DNA of 64,000 bases, from positions 744,001 through 808,000 of the forward strand of contig NZ_JACHGF010000001.1 of NCBI RefSeq assembly GCF_014202275.1. Direction: 5' to 3'. Position 1 is the first letter of the stretch, and every line of letters begins with the position of its first letter. The notes under the pieces are model-generated. The model worked only from the letters and a program-made list of their open reading frames with translations. It was not told the origin of the DNA and did not search any database. Position numbers and translations under genes: made by a program. Of the stretch, positions 43,401 through 51,458 are shown piece by piece. This DNA is from Rhabdobacter roseus (lineage in GTDB: Bacteria; Bacteroidota; Bacteroidia; Cytophagales; Spirosomataceae).

Positions 43401-44636
43401 GTCAACGCGCCGGGGCTTCCTTTCGTGCTCGGGAGCCAGGACCGGACCATCCACATCAAGGCGGCCAACAACGGCTGGATTACGCCCAGTACGGTCCTGA
43501 ACCAGCCCTTCCAGCAGACCATCCAGAAAACATTTAATATGCGAACGACCCTGGAGCCCTTCAAGGATTTTCGGATGCAGATCGAGGCCCGCCTGACGCG
43601 CCAGGATGCCTACCAGGAATTCTACCGGCCCGAGGTGCCTGGAGGCGAGTTCTCGAGCCAGAGCCCCTTCCGCAACGGCCAGTTCAGCATGTCGTTTTTG
43701 TCGTTCCGGACGGCCTTTGCCAAGGCCCAGCGCGATAACTCCTCCCCGGTCTTTGACCGCTTCCGCGACTACCGGGCCATCCTGCGCGACCGCCTCAACG
43801 GCCAAAACGATACCGGTGGCGAGTACAACGAGAATTCGCAGGATGTGCTTATTCCCGCTTTCTTTGCGGCTTACACCGGCAAAGACCCCAGCACGGTTCG
43901 GATCTCGCCCTTCCTGAATTTTCCCATGCCCAACTGGCGCATCGACTACAACGGCTTGTCCCAATTGGCTCCCTTTAAAAAACTATTCAGCTCCTTCACG
44001 CTCACCCACAACTACAATTCGACCTACAGCGTGGGCAATTTTACCTCCTCGCTGGGCTACGAAGCGTTGTACGTGAACCTGGCGGTGATGGGCTACCCGC
44101 TGGCTTCCCAGACCAACTACCTGGGGCAGTACGTGCCGGTGTTTGCCATGTCCACGATCACCATGTCGGAGAAGTTCTTCCCGCTGGTGGGGATCAACTT
44201 CCGGACCCAGAGCCGCATCACGGGCCGCGTTGATTACAACCGTGACCGCACGGTGGCGCTCAACCTGTCCAACTCGCAGGTAGCGGAGCTCTTCAACCAG
44301 GATCTGACGGTGAGTATTGGCTTTACCAAGAATAACGTACCGATTCCGTTCAAGATCAACGGCGTGAAAACCAAGCTCAAAAACGACCTGACGGCCCAGC
44401 TGGGGATGACATTTCGGGATACAAGGGCTATTCAGCGCAAATTTGACGGACAGAATGTACCCATCAACGGAAATATCAACTTCCAGCTACGGCCCAGCGT
44501 CAACTACGTAGTAAATACCCGGTTGAGCATGCAGTTTTATTTTGAACGTACCTTCAATGACCCGCTGGTGTCCAACTCCTTCTACCGATCCACCACGGCC
44601 GGGGGCGTGCAGGTGAAGTTCAACCTGGCGGAGTAG
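37464..44636 (+). CDS. sprA: Cell-surface protein SprA, T9SS outer-membrane translocon
   Basis: The 2390-residue protein has the length and sequence of SprA (Sov), the 36-strand beta-barrel forming the type IX secretion pore in the outer membrane. The start appears to be TTG at 37464 (signal MSATVYQLLFRSVTISAGAL); GTG at 37452 is followed by a stop and no ATG is in frame nearby. Typical parts seen are SILDYRPAESLDLETYNEIQ-like N-terminal region, LPKLDMPPALDKLFG, GFVALDLGVIHQF, NINFNANLGDRMGFLTNFDT, GISFFQPPANL and the C-terminal GVQVKFNLAE. It exports proteins carrying T9SS C-terminal domains, such as the one at 51510, and gliding adhesins. The gene is intact. Confidence 0.96.
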   Translation: MSATVYQLLFRSVTISAGALLLVTAPVSRYPQSYTGPYEAQGGLSVMDTLPDTTADELKRSGRQAIVRWQDYYRNRFADPRPRSPFYLSDPNNINTTIRLDSTGRVGIFEDITTPKGILDYRPAESLDLETYNEIQEKRAFNSLLREYAARQDGQSAMGGRGLLPKLDMPPALDKLFGSNFMDFKPNGFVALDLGVIHQFIDNPAVPIRQRRNTNFLFNEQININFNANLGDRMGFLTNFDTKASFNFENALRLNYKAPEESLIRKVEAGNISWPLNSQLIPGVQNLFGLKTEFQLGRLNATVVASQQRSRKERIVLRGGAQTKDFEIRVDTYDENRHFFLSQYFRNIYESALKNLPMITSGVTITRMEVYVTNRTTTTESLRNIVGFSDLGEPRPYNATNPSLQPITASSPANNEANGLYTALRNDETFRQVDRTSDALTGALGLQKTIDYELLRGAKRLIMDREYKFHPQLGYLSLTVPLRNDEVLAVAYEYTLNGRAYKVGELTEDYQNRNDDEVIALKLLKSSTIRNNTQLPMWDLMMKNVYSLGTSQIDNTGFQLRIIYKDDLTGIDNPNLQEGSLQNTPLLRLVGLDRLNPVNDLQPDGNFDFVEDITIDSETGRIFFPVLEPFGSNLAKYFGPGEEILREKYVFEELYRTTLIDAQQVNEKNKFYLKGSYQSVGGTDVQLPFGVSEQSVTVTAGGVALTPGQDFIVEAQIGRVRLVNPSILNSGREIIIEFERPDMFNNQIRTLLGTRLDYLLNSDMSFGMTAMRYRETPAGFLTRVAIGNEPSNNTILGLDANIRKEAPFLTKLLDKLPLLQTKEMSNIQFKGEVAQLLPGVSPRISNRSLIDDFEAARTIYDLTRQPTRWRLGSTPQQFPQGSSTEPLEFGYRRARVSAYSVDNIFGRGMGISFFQPPANLTEEDRQNYYERLFRPQDIFPGRNQLLNNFLPQNILDVAYYPRERGMYNYNPDLDPDGRLKNPKGNFGAISRAITSDIDFDNANIESIDFWMMDPFLDGPRGVVRDGVENRNNVTGGKLVFNLGDVSEDVVKDGRFNFENGLPITDNPTSAQIDSSAWGRVTRQQYLINAFSNEPGAREKQDIGLDGLNNAQERRYFQERFLDRLPANLTAAARERILNDPSGDDFQFYLGPELDSADQKVLERYKYFMGMERNSPESTSSSSNITPASTNIPDSEDLNADNTINDNEAYYEYEVDLKPGALDIGNGYIVDKTLADGTNWYLFRVPVREFTRKVGSINGFKSIRFVRMYLTDFEQPVVLRFAQLQMVGQQYRKYTADLDAPGLQEVPEPYDAKFTVGTVSVEENSQNNNEAKKYVYDLPPGWQRDQDISQPTANFQLNEQSMSLCVTELRNNDSRAVFKNVSLDLQFRKRLRMYIHMHNDEDENYQVGAFMRLGTDLTQNYYEIEVAGLRSTPENRSAREEIWPEENEINVALEELIRAKAERNQSASRTLTIPYSIITADGRHRITVVGNPDLSAVRVLMIGVRNPKSLDERSKSFCIWVNEMHVEGFDQSAGQAAVGQLNAKLADIATVTASGRFETFGFGGVQTKIGERARATTTEFGISSNIAVDKFLPQQWGFSIPLYVNYDNRKITPHFNPLDPDTPLETSLANLENAEARERYRRMVEDNTVRRGINLSNVRKVKTKPGAKNHFYDFENLAFTYAFSDLRRTNVLTQEYSQRMYRAGVAYAYSSQPKPLEPFRKWETTSRYLNFVKDFNVTLLPTSVAVRADVDRNFTKTQLRNSDLTTDGMEPYFEKYFWFNRYYDLNWNLTRNVVLTYNSVANAIIDEPLGDINTSEKQDVLWNNFKRLGRMKNFDQRINLTYRLPLDKLPLTDWLTADYNHRIGYQFQANALGISDSLGIPFGNIVRNSRERGVTGGVDFVALYNKLRYLKFANSPSAPRKNFARSPGDMEDIQQRSSEVLKNVTRLLMTVRRINVTYSILETTALPGYLNTPQYFGLDNVNAPGLPFVLGSQDRTIHIKAANNGWITPSTVLNQPFQQTIQKTFNMRTTLEPFKDFRMQIEARLTRQDAYQEFYRPEVPGGEFSSQSPFRNGQFSMSFLSFRTAFAKAQRDNSSPVFDRFRDYRAILRDRLNGQNDTGGEYNENSQDVLIPAFFAAYTGKDPSTVRISPFLNFPMPNWRIDYNGLSQLAPFKKLFSSFTLTHNYNSTYSVGNFTSSLGYEALYVNLAVMGYPLASQTNYLGQYVPVFAMSTITMSEKFFPLVGINFRTQSRITGRVDYNRDRTVALNLSNSQVAELFNQDLTVSIGFTKNNVPIPFKINGVKTKLKNDLTAQLGMTFRDTRAIQRKFDGQNVPINGNINFQLRPSVNYVVNTRLSMQFYFERTFNDPLVSNSFYRSTTAGGVQVKFNLAE

Positions 44637-44714
44637 GAAAATACATTTGGAAAATAACCCCTACATCCTGTAATTTGCGCTCGGATTATCCCCCAACTGA
44701 CTTATTATCTCGCT

Positions 44715-45095
44715 ATGGAGTTTCCTGAAGAACTTAAATACACCAAAGACCACGAATGGGTGCGCTTGGAGGGCGATGTAGCTCTGGTAGGCATTACGGA
44801 CCACGCGCAGCACGAACTGGGCGACATTGTGTACGTGGATGTCAATACCATCGGGCAAACGCTGGCCCAGAACGAAGTGTTCGGCTCGGTGGAGGCCGTC
44901 AAAACGGTATCTGATCTGTATTTGCCCATAGCGGGTGAAGTTCTGGAAATCAATCCCGAGCTGGACAGCAACCCCGAACTGGTCAATACCGACCCTTACG
45001 GTCAGGGCTGGATGATCCGCGTGCAGGTGTCAGAGCCAAGCGAGGCCGATGCCCTGATGTCAGCGGACGAATACAAACAGTTTATAGGAGCCTGA
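44715..45095 (+). CDS. gcvH: Glycine cleavage system H protein
   Basis: The 126-residue protein is standard: [20 protein letters not shown] at the N-terminus and [20 protein letters not shown] containing the lipoyl-attachment Lys63. GcvH carries the aminomethyl intermediate between P, T and L proteins of glycine cleavage. It lies 78 bp after sprA, with its own terminator hairpin just downstream. The other gcv genes are not in the window. Confidence 0.97.
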   Translation: MEFPEELKYTKDHEWVRLEGDVALVGITDHAQHELGDIVYVDVNTIGQTLAQNEVFGSVEAVKTVSDLYLPIAGEVLEINPELDSNPELVNTDPYGQGWMIRVQVSEPSEADALMSADEYKQFIGA

Positions 45096-45107
45096 TCCTT
45101 CTATTCC

Positions 45108-45133
45108 AAAGCTCCGGGAGGAGCTTTTTTTTT
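45108..45133 (+). terminator. Rho-independent terminator after gcvH
   Basis: AAAGCTCC (45108-45115) and GGAGCTTT (45120-45127) with a 4-base loop, followed by a run of T to 45133. Confidence 0.85.
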
Positions 45134-45144
45134 GAGGTTTATTT

Positions 45145-46431
45145 ATGAAATTACTACTACGCTCGGTTCGTATCATTGACAAAGCCTCTCCCTGGCATAA
45201 CCAGGTGAAGGATGTACTCGTTGAGCACGGAACGATTGCCCGTATTGGTGACCAGTTAGAGGCCGAAACAGCCCAGGTAAAGGAGGGAAACGGCTGGTGC
45301 GTATCGCCCGGCTGGGTAGATATGCGGGTGGCCTCGCGTGATCCCGGCTTTGAGCACAAAGAAGACTTCCGGTCGGTACGTGAAGTAGCCGCACGGGGCG
45401 GATTCACCGATGTCCTGATGCTGCCCAACTCACGGCCCGTGGTGGATTCGAAAGGTACCCTCAACTACATCCGGCAGGAGCTACGAGAGCAGTCGGTGCA
45501 GCTGCACGTAGCGGCGGCCGTTACGCGCCAGGCCGAAGGAGTGGATTTCACCGAGATGATCGACCTGCACCGGGCGGGCGCTGCGGCTTTTACCGACGGG
45601 GAACACCCGATCCAGAATGCGGATATTCTGCTGAAAGCGCTCCTGTACCTGCGCCCGCTGAACACCCTGCTGATTAACCGCCCCGAGGACCGGCAACTGA
45701 CGATTTTCGGCCAAATGAACGAAGGCGTGACCAGTACCCTGCTGGGTCTCAAAGGGATGCCGCACCTGGCTGAGGAGATGATGGTGTTTCGGGACTTGCA
45801 GCTCCTGGCCTATGCGCTCGAAAAAAATGATTTTGAGCCGGGTACCGAAAAACCGCTTTTGCACCTGTCGCTGCTTTCCACGGCCCGGGCCGTAGAGATG
45901 GTACGGGAAGCGAAAAAGAAGGGCCTGCCCGTCAGCTGCGATATGGCGGCGCATCAGCTGGCGTTTGACGACACCGCCATTCAGGACTTTGATACCAACC
46001 TGAAAGTAAACCCGCCGTTTCGGACGGCCACCGACCAGGAAGCGCTCCGGCGGGGCCTGGCCGACGGCACCATCGACGTGATCGTGTCGGACCACAGCCC
46101 CCACGACGAAGAAAGTAAAAACCTAGAATTTGACCACGCCGACTTTGGAATAACGGGCCTGGAAACGGCTTTTTCCCTGGCGCTGATGCATACCGGCCTC
46201 GCCGTAGAGGAGGTAGTAGCCAAGCTGACAAGCCGCCCCCGGCAGATCCTGCGCCTACCGGCGGTTTCGGTGGTGGAAGGAAGTGCCGCCTGCCTCACGA
46301 TCTTCGAGCCCGAGGCGGAATGGACCTTCACCCGGAGCTATTCCAAAGCAAAAAATACCCCATTCCTGGGCCAAACGCTGCGGGGGCGGGTGCACGGAAT
46401 ACTAAACCAAGGCCAGGCGCGTTGGTTCTAG
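45145..46431 (+). CDS. Dihydroorotase-like protein lacking metal-binding histidines
   Basis: The 428-residue protein is dihydroorotase-like throughout (VSPGWVDM at 53-60, RDPGFEHKEDFRSVREVAAR, NSRPVVDSKGTLNYIR and SDHSPHDEESKNLEFDHADF). Active dihydroorotase has a metal motif D-x-H-x-H between the strand and REPG; here the segment is D59-M-R61-V-A63, so both His are replaced. The later H-x-E-D motif is replaced by NRPEDRQL. One His in LLHLS and the SDHSPH Asp/His remain. It may be a non-catalytic paralogue, like the PyrC' proteins that support aspartate transcarbamoylase assembly in Pseudomonas, rather than a working dihydroorotase. Confidence 0.85.
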   Translation: MKLLLRSVRIIDKASPWHNQVKDVLVEHGTIARIGDQLEAETAQVKEGNGWCVSPGWVDMRVASRDPGFEHKEDFRSVREVAARGGFTDVLMLPNSRPVVDSKGTLNYIRQELREQSVQLHVAAAVTRQAEGVDFTEMIDLHRAGAAAFTDGEHPIQNADILLKALLYLRPLNTLLINRPEDRQLTIFGQMNEGVTSTLLGLKGMPHLAEEMMVFRDLQLLAYALEKNDFEPGTEKPLLHLSLLSTARAVEMVREAKKKGLPVSCDMAAHQLAFDDTAIQDFDTNLKVNPPFRTATDQEALRRGLADGTIDVIVSDHSPHDEESKNLEFDHADFGITGLETAFSLALMHTGLAVEEVVAKLTSRPRQILRLPAVSVVEGSAACLTIFEPEAEWTFTRSYSKAKNTPFLGQTLRGRVHGILNQGQARWF

Positions 46432-46494
46432 TCGGTGAAGCTTTACCAAGAATAAATAAGGTACCTGGCGGCCCGTGTGCCGCTAACACTGCGT

Positions 46495-47055
46495 ATGAGA
46501 AAACTGCTTGATTTTTTTAACAAACCCTTGCTGAAGATTCCCCTGGTGCTGGGAGCGCTGACGGGCATACTGACGTTCATGTACTTCCTGGCGCTCTACT
46601 TCCTGGATATAACCCCGCTGGGCAACAAAAAGATGCCGGATTTTGGCATTCATATGATCATGCTGGTGGTAGGCTGCTGGTACTACCGCAAGTACGTTGG
46701 CAAAGGGCTACTTCACCTGTGGGAGGGACTCACGCTGTGCTACGTGCTCAACACCACCGCGGCTTTTCTCAACGGTTGGCTCATTTATTTCTTCATTACC
46801 TACGTGGACCCGGCGGTATTTACCAACTACCTGGCCGAAATGCAGCAGCTACTGGTGCAGGGAAAGGGCGAACTGGTGAAAAATATCGGTGAAGCCGAGT
46901 ACCAGCAAATGCTTCGGAACGTCATGGCTACGGAACGCTCCCAGATCATTACCGACGAGCTCAGCAAAAAGACCCTCATGGCCGTTCTGCCCATCATCAT
47001 TGTTTCCATGATTTTTCGTCGGCAGGATTATGGCGTCTTTCAGGGAAGGCCGTAG
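46495..47055 (+). CDS. DUF4199 membrane protein
   Basis: The ATG at 46495 (MRKLLDFFNKPLLKIPLVLG) gives a 186-residue protein with four hydrophobic helices: IPLVLGALTGILTFMYFLAL, HMIMLVVGCWYY, LTLCYVLNTTAAFLNGWLIY and the C-terminal MAVLPIIIVSMIF. The pattern KIPLVLGALTGILTF...YYRKYVGKGLLHLWEGL is that of DUF4199, a Bacteroidetes inner-membrane family of unknown function. A second member follows 116 bp downstream, an arrangement common in these bacteria. Confidence 0.85.
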   Translation: MRKLLDFFNKPLLKIPLVLGALTGILTFMYFLALYFLDITPLGNKKMPDFGIHMIMLVVGCWYYRKYVGKGLLHLWEGLTLCYVLNTTAAFLNGWLIYFFITYVDPAVFTNYLAEMQQLLVQGKGELVKNIGEAEYQQMLRNVMATERSQIITDELSKKTLMAVLPIIIVSMIFRRQDYGVFQGRP

Positions 47056-47170
47056 GGTACTTTCGTGGACCCGGATGACCATTTGTCCCTAAATGATAGC
47101 CTTTGAGCCTAGCGTGTACTATCTTGGTCAGGAAAAACTACTACTACTCACTTCCTAAACGCTTATTTCT

Positions 47171-47686
47171 ATGCAAGAAAATGTTTCTACCGCTCGCGTC
47201 GCTCTGAAGTACGGCATCATTACCGCCGTCGTTGTCATTGTGTACTCTACCATACTAAACCTGGCCGGACTTGGCCAGAACCAAGGAGCTACGTCGGTGG
47301 CCTTTCTGTTTTTACTGGGAGGGCTTATTTGGGCCATGCGTGATTTCCGGGAGCAAAACGGCGGCTTCATGTCCTACGGGCAAGGGCTGGGCATCGGGGC
47401 GCTGCTGTCGGCGATTGTAGGTTTGCTGGGTTCTACCTTTATGCTCTTTTACATTCAGTTTATTGACAATACTATTTTTCAGCAGTCGCTGGACCGGGCG
47501 CGCGAAGACATGGAGCGGCGCGGCATGGACGACGCGCAGATTGAGCAGGCGATGGAAATCTCGGAGAAATTCATGTCGCCCGGTGCCGTTTTTCTCATTG
47601 GGGTACTTAGCTACCTGATTTTAGGCTTTATTATTTCGCTCATCGTGGCGGCCGTGATGCGTAGGAACAAGCCCGTATTTGAATAA
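47171..47686 (+). CDS. DUF4199 membrane protein, second copy
   Basis: The 171-residue protein has the DUF4199 helices: YGIITAVVVIVYSTILNLAG, FLFLLGGLIWAMRDFREQNG, FMSYGQGLGIGALLSAIVGL and GVLSYLILGFIISLIVAAVM, with a conserved EKFMSPGAV loop before the last helix. Its sequence resembles the common form of the family more than the preceding gene does. It precedes gldF by 29 bp on the same strand, so it may share a transcript. Function unknown. Confidence 0.88.
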   Translation: MQENVSTARVALKYGIITAVVVIVYSTILNLAGLGQNQGATSVAFLFLLGGLIWAMRDFREQNGGFMSYGQGLGIGALLSAIVGLLGSTFMLFYIQFIDNTIFQQSLDRAREDMERRGMDDAQIEQAMEISEKFMSPGAVFLIGVLSYLILGFIISLIVAAVMRRNKPVFE

Positions 47687-47714
47687 AAAAATCAACCAAC
47701 CTTAGCCCTGGAGC

Positions 47715-48443
47715 GTGTTTGCCATTTTTCGTAAAGAAGTCAACAGCTTTTTCAATTCCCTGATTGCCTACATCGTCATGGTGGTGTTCCTGGTGGCGGT
47801 GGGGCTGATGGTGTGGGTATTTCCCGACTCCAACGTGTTGGACTACGGCTACGCGGACCTGGGGGCGTTTTTTTCGTTGACGCCCTACGTACTTCTTTTT
47901 TTGATTCCGGCTATTACCATGCGCTCCATTGCCGAAGAGAGCCGCAACGGTACCCTGGAGCTACTCCTCACCAAGCCCCTGACTGACTGGGCCCTGGTAC
48001 TGGGCAAGTTCCTGGCCAACTGGGTGCTGGTGGTACTTACCTTGGTACCCACGCTGCTCTACTACCTGAGCGTGTACTGGCTGGGCAACCCACCGGGCAA
48101 TATCGACTCGGCTGCTGTGACGGGCTCCTACTTTGGGCTTTTGCTACTCAGCGGGGTACTTGTATCCATGGGCCTATGGGCTTCGTCTCTGAACGACAAC
48201 CAGATCGTGGCCTTCGTGCTGGGTGTGTTCCTGGGGTTTGTGTGGTACGTAGGGCTGAGCTCGCTTTCTCAGCTCCTGGGTACGGGCACGCTGGCCTGGG
48301 GAGTGCAGTGGGTGGCCCTGGACGAGCAGTATCAGGCCCTGGGACGGGGCCTGATCGACTCGCGAAATATCGTGTACCTGCTCAGCCTTACGGCCTTCTT
48401 TCTGTGCTTGACTCACTGGCGCGTTGGGCGCTTGCGGAAGTAG
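47715..48443 (+). CDS. gldF: Gliding-motility ABC transporter permease GldF
   Basis: The start is GTG (47715). The 242-residue protein has six predicted membrane helices and the GldF features: FAIFRKEVNSFFNSLIAYIV, ITMRSIAEESRNGTLELLLT, TKPLTDWALVLGKFLANWVL, WASSLNDNQIVAFVLGVFLG. GldF with GldA and GldG forms an ABC transporter required for gliding in Flavobacterium johnsoniae. In many genomes gldG follows directly; here a convergent oxidoreductase gene does, so gldG and gldA must be elsewhere or absent. Confidence 0.93.
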   Translation: MFAIFRKEVNSFFNSLIAYIVMVVFLVAVGLMVWVFPDSNVLDYGYADLGAFFSLTPYVLLFLIPAITMRSIAEESRNGTLELLLTKPLTDWALVLGKFLANWVLVVLTLVPTLLYYLSVYWLGNPPGNIDSAAVTGSYFGLLLLSGVLVSMGLWASSLNDNQIVAFVLGVFLGFVWYVGLSSLSQLLGTGTLAWGVQWVALDEQYQALGRGLIDSRNIVYLLSLTAFFLCLTHWRVGRLRK

Positions 48444-48448
48444 TGGGG

Positions 48449-49558
48449 CTACCCGATCATGATCTTTTGTCCTCCTTTCCGGATCGACTCGTAGATAGCA
48501 TCAATGACTTTCATGTCTCTAAGGGCTTCGTGCCCCGTCATGTTCGGGTCGGGTTTGTTATCCAAAATACATTCCGCCAGCCCGTCCATCTGTGCCGTCT
48601 GGTGGGTTATTACGGGCTGGTTAAGGGGACCCTTGTGCGTGCGGCCTTTGATGGGCCCGTAGCCAAAAGCCGGGTCTAGCTCCGCAAAGCCTTTTTCGCC
48701 GACCACGTACAGGCGGCCCAGGTTGTTGAAGTTGTAGGTAGTACTACAGGTAGCAATGGCTCCGCCCGGAAAGCCCATCTGAAACGTAATGGTTTCGTCT
48801 ACCTCGGCAAATTTTACCGGGTCGGTTTTGATCTCCTGGGCCGTCACCCACAGCGGCTCTTCTCCGGTACCGTAGCGGGCACCGTTGATGGCATAAATGC
48901 CCACGTCCATCAGCGCACCGCCGCCCGCCAGGGCCTTTTTGAGCCGCCACTGGGTTGGGTCGCCGATCTTGAAGCCGCAGGTATTATCCACAAACAGGAT
49001 GGTACCCAGCTCACCCGCTTCGCGCATCCGGATCACCTCGCGGGTGTGGGGCTCAAAATGCAGACGGTAGCCCACGTACAGCTTCATGCCCGCTTTCTCG
49101 CAGGCCGTGATCATTTCCTGGGCCTGCTTGGCGGTGTCGGCCAGTGGCTTTTCACAGATCACGTGCTTGCCCGCCGCGGCTACCTGCATCACGTGCTGGT
49201 GGTGCAGCGAATTGGGCGTAATGATGTACACGGCGTCGATGTCCGGATTGTTCTTGAGCTGGCTGACGGTTTGGTAGTTGTAGATGTTCTTATCCGGGAT
49301 GTTGTACTTTTTTTTCCAGGCTTCGGCTTTGGCCGGGGTACCCGTCACGATTCCCACCAGCTTGGCCCGCTGGCAACTTTCCATGGCCTCGGCTACGCGG
49401 GTGGCATAGCTACCCAGCCCCATGAGCGCTACCCGAAGCTGGCGGTCTGATTTTGGCAAGCTTGAAAGTACCCCCGCGCGGGCCGACGTAGCCCGTGAGA
49501 GTGCCGTGAGGCCCGCCCCCAACGAAAGGATTTGCAAAAAATCACGACGATTAGCCAT
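48449..49558 (-). CDS. Gfo/Idh/MocA-family oxidoreductase with Tat-type signal
   Basis: The 369-residue protein starts MANRRDFLQILSLGAGLTAL, a twin-arginine signal peptide (RRDFLQ) ending in SARAG, so it is probably exported folded. Next come the NAD(P)-binding GxGxxA-like motif LMGLGSYATRVAEAME, the conserved EKPLADT (with the catalytic Lys of the family at EKP) and a C-terminal GFO_IDH_MocA domain. These enzymes oxidise or reduce sugars and their derivatives with bound NAD(P). The substrate is unknown. It is convergent with gldF (5 bp apart). Confidence 0.9.
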   Translation of the reverse strand: MANRRDFLQILSLGAGLTALSRATSARAGVLSSLPKSDRQLRVALMGLGSYATRVAEAMESCQRAKLVGIVTGTPAKAEAWKKKYNIPDKNIYNYQTVSQLKNNPDIDAVYIITPNSLHHQHVMQVAAAGKHVICEKPLADTAKQAQEMITACEKAGMKLYVGYRLHFEPHTREVIRMREAGELGTILFVDNTCGFKIGDPTQWRLKKALAGGGALMDVGIYAINGARYGTGEEPLWVTAQEIKTDPVKFAEVDETITFQMGFPGGAIATCSTTYNFNNLGRLYVVGEKGFAELDPAFGYGPIKGRTHKGPLNQPVITHQTAQMDGLAECILDNKPDPNMTGHEALRDMKVIDAIYESIRKGGQKIMIG

Positions 49559-50075
49559 AAAGTAGATGATTGTAGGTTGATATGAAAATAAGCATAACGG
49601 AAGCTACAAAAAGAACGCCATGCCTCCAAACTACTACCTGTGAAATACCACCAAGTACTCAAAAAGCCGGGTCGTGAAGGGGCCTCCTGCGTACAAAATA
49701 ATTTAGTAAAAAAATATTGATCAATGGGAATCCGCCAAATGATCTTTGGTAGAAAATAGGGCGTATATAAGCCTACTGAATCAAAGGGGAATACCCGCCT
49801 TCGTGCCACCGGATACGTAGCCGGTACCAGCGCCTGGGGATTGACCTCATGGGTGAGGGTAATTGGTTGAGAGCTAGTTTAGTATGTCCGGTCTTCTATG
49901 ATGAAAACAACATGAACTATGAAAAAAAAGTCAAAAAGCGACTAGGCGCAAGCGCCATCGGTGGGTTTGTCCGGTATAATACCAATCGTAATCCTACTTT
50001 TTTGCATTTTGCTATACACGCCAGTAAGAAATTTGTTAGCTTGCCACTCTAGGCTTACCATTAACAAAGAAACCC
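49559..50075. other. Intergenic region upstream of ECF sigma factor
   Basis: 517 bp without a supported gene. It is AT-rich. A 67-codon frame at 49849-50052 has no recognisable features and no coding-type bias that I can see. A small GGCGC/GCGCC hairpin lies near 49950. This region should hold the promoters of the divergent oxidoreductase and of the sigma factor. Confidence 0.55.
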
Positions 50076-50621
50076 TTGGCAACGCAAAAAGTAAAGTATT
50101 CAGAAGAAGACCTGGTCGCTTCGCTGAAACGAAATGAGCGCGCGGCTTTCGACTACTTATATGATCATTATTCCGGGGCTTTATTCAACGTAGTTTGTAA
50201 AGTGCTGAAGGATAGTGAGCGGTCGGAAGACGTCATGCAAGATGTATTTCTAAAAATTTGGAAAAGTATTGCCTCTTACAACTCTGAAAAAGGAAGGCTT
50301 TTTACCTGGATGCTGAACATTGCCCGCAACAGCGCCATTGACGCCGTGCGGGCAGAAGGCCGGGCACCCATCATGGATGATATACAAGAGCATTCAGCCT
50401 GGGCCGACCAAAGTGCCGTTTATCAACCCTCCTTATCTACGTTGGATCTAAAAGCGCTGGTAGAGAAACTCCGACCCGAACGAAAAATACTGGTGGATTT
50501 GGTGTACTTCCAGGGATATACCCAGGAGGAAGTAGCCGAGAAGCTTAGTATTCCACTGGGTACCGTCAAATCGCGGATCAGGACTGCATTACAAGATCTA
50601 AAAATTTTCTTTGCCGTATGA
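50076..50621 (+). CDS. ECF-type RNA polymerase sigma factor
   Basis: The start is TTG (50076), giving MATQKVKYSEEDLVASLKRN. The 181-residue protein has sigma region 2 (AAFDYLYDHYSGALFNVVCK, DVMQDVFLKIWKSIASYN, GRLFTWMLNIARNSAIDAVR) and region 4 helix-turn-helix (LVYFQGYTQEEVAEKLSIPL, GTVKSRIRTALQDLK). It overlaps the following anti-sigma gene by four bases, the standard pairing, and is probably held inactive at the membrane by that protein. Confidence 0.95.
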   Translation: MATQKVKYSEEDLVASLKRNERAAFDYLYDHYSGALFNVVCKVLKDSERSEDVMQDVFLKIWKSIASYNSEKGRLFTWMLNIARNSAIDAVRAEGRAPIMDDIQEHSAWADQSAVYQPSLSTLDLKALVEKLRPERKILVDLVYFQGYTQEEVAEKLSIPLGTVKSRIRTALQDLKIFFAV

Positions 50622-51424
50622 ACATTCAAGCCTATATAGAGTCAGGCATTTTAGAAGAATACGTTCTGGGGACCGTTTCTCCCCAGGAAAAACAGGAAGT
50701 GGAGTGCCTGACGAAGATTTATCCGGAACTAAAGGAGGAACTGCTTACGCTGGAAGCCGCTCTGGAAAAATATGCTCAGGAACACCAAACGCCTCCCCCG
50801 GCCGATCTGAAAGATAAAATATTTGCTCAAATGAATTTTGAGCCCGTAGAAGAGCCCGCCGACGAAGTGGCTCCCACGGAAAGCCGGGTGGGGGTACTTA
50901 GCCCGGAACAAAAAGCGATCGTGCGGCCTTTGTGGTCCATGATGGCCGTGGCCGCCTCAGTGCTGCTGGCCATTGGTTTGGCCTGGGCCATCTACGAAAT
51001 GTCCGATCTGAAGTTTCAGAACAAGCGCCTGGCTACCCAAATCAGCAACCTGGAAGAAACCGTGGCTTACAGTGGTACCCTGGCCCGTCTCTATCGGGAC
51101 CCTACCTACAAAGTAGTGCGTATGGCTGGCGTAGCGAAGTCGCCGGAGAGCTCGGTGGTAGCCCTGTGGAACCAACAAACCAACGAGGTACTGCTGGACG
51201 TACAAAAACTACCCGTGGCACCCAGCGGCCGGCAGTACCAGCTCTGGAGCATCGTGAACGGCCAACCGGTAGACATGGGGGTACTTGAGCCCGCCTTCGA
51301 CGGGAAGATCCTACGCATGAAAACCACCCAACCGGGCTCGGCGGCTTTTGCCATCACCCTGGAAAAAACGGGCGGCAGCCCCACCCCTTCCCTGGACGAA
51401 ATGTACGTCATGGGGAGTGTCTAG
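50618..51424 (+). CDS. Membrane anti-sigma factor (RskA-like)
   Basis: The 268-residue protein overlaps the sigma gene by ATGA. An N-terminal cytoplasmic anti-sigma domain (SGILEEYVLGTVSPQEKQEV, about 8-95), one membrane helix (WSMMAVAASVLLAIGLAWAI, about 108-128), a short coiled coil (NKRLATQISNLEETV) and a periplasmic RskA C-terminal domain (VALWNQQTNEVLLDVQKLPV, PSGRQYQLWSIVNGQPVDMG) are visible. Signal-driven proteolysis of this type of protein would release the sigma factor. The stimulus is unknown. A strong terminator follows at 51459-51489. Confidence 0.93.
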   Translation: MNIQAYIESGILEEYVLGTVSPQEKQEVECLTKIYPELKEELLTLEAALEKYAQEHQTPPPADLKDKIFAQMNFEPVEEPADEVAPTESRVGVLSPEQKAIVRPLWSMMAVAASVLLAIGLAWAIYEMSDLKFQNKRLATQISNLEETVAYSGTLARLYRDPTYKVVRMAGVAKSPESSVVALWNQQTNEVLLDVQKLPVAPSGRQYQLWSIVNGQPVDMGVLEPAFDGKILRMKTTQPGSAAFAITLEKTGGSPTPSLDEMYVMGSV

Positions 51425-51458
51425 GAAGGTAGGTACTTACGGGGTTTATATTTTTATA

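Noticed and set aside
49849-50052. 67-codon plus-strand open frame upstream of the ECF sigma factor
   Set aside because: No recognisable domain; sits where the promoter should be. A shorter start inside it (MNYEKK...) is not convincing either.
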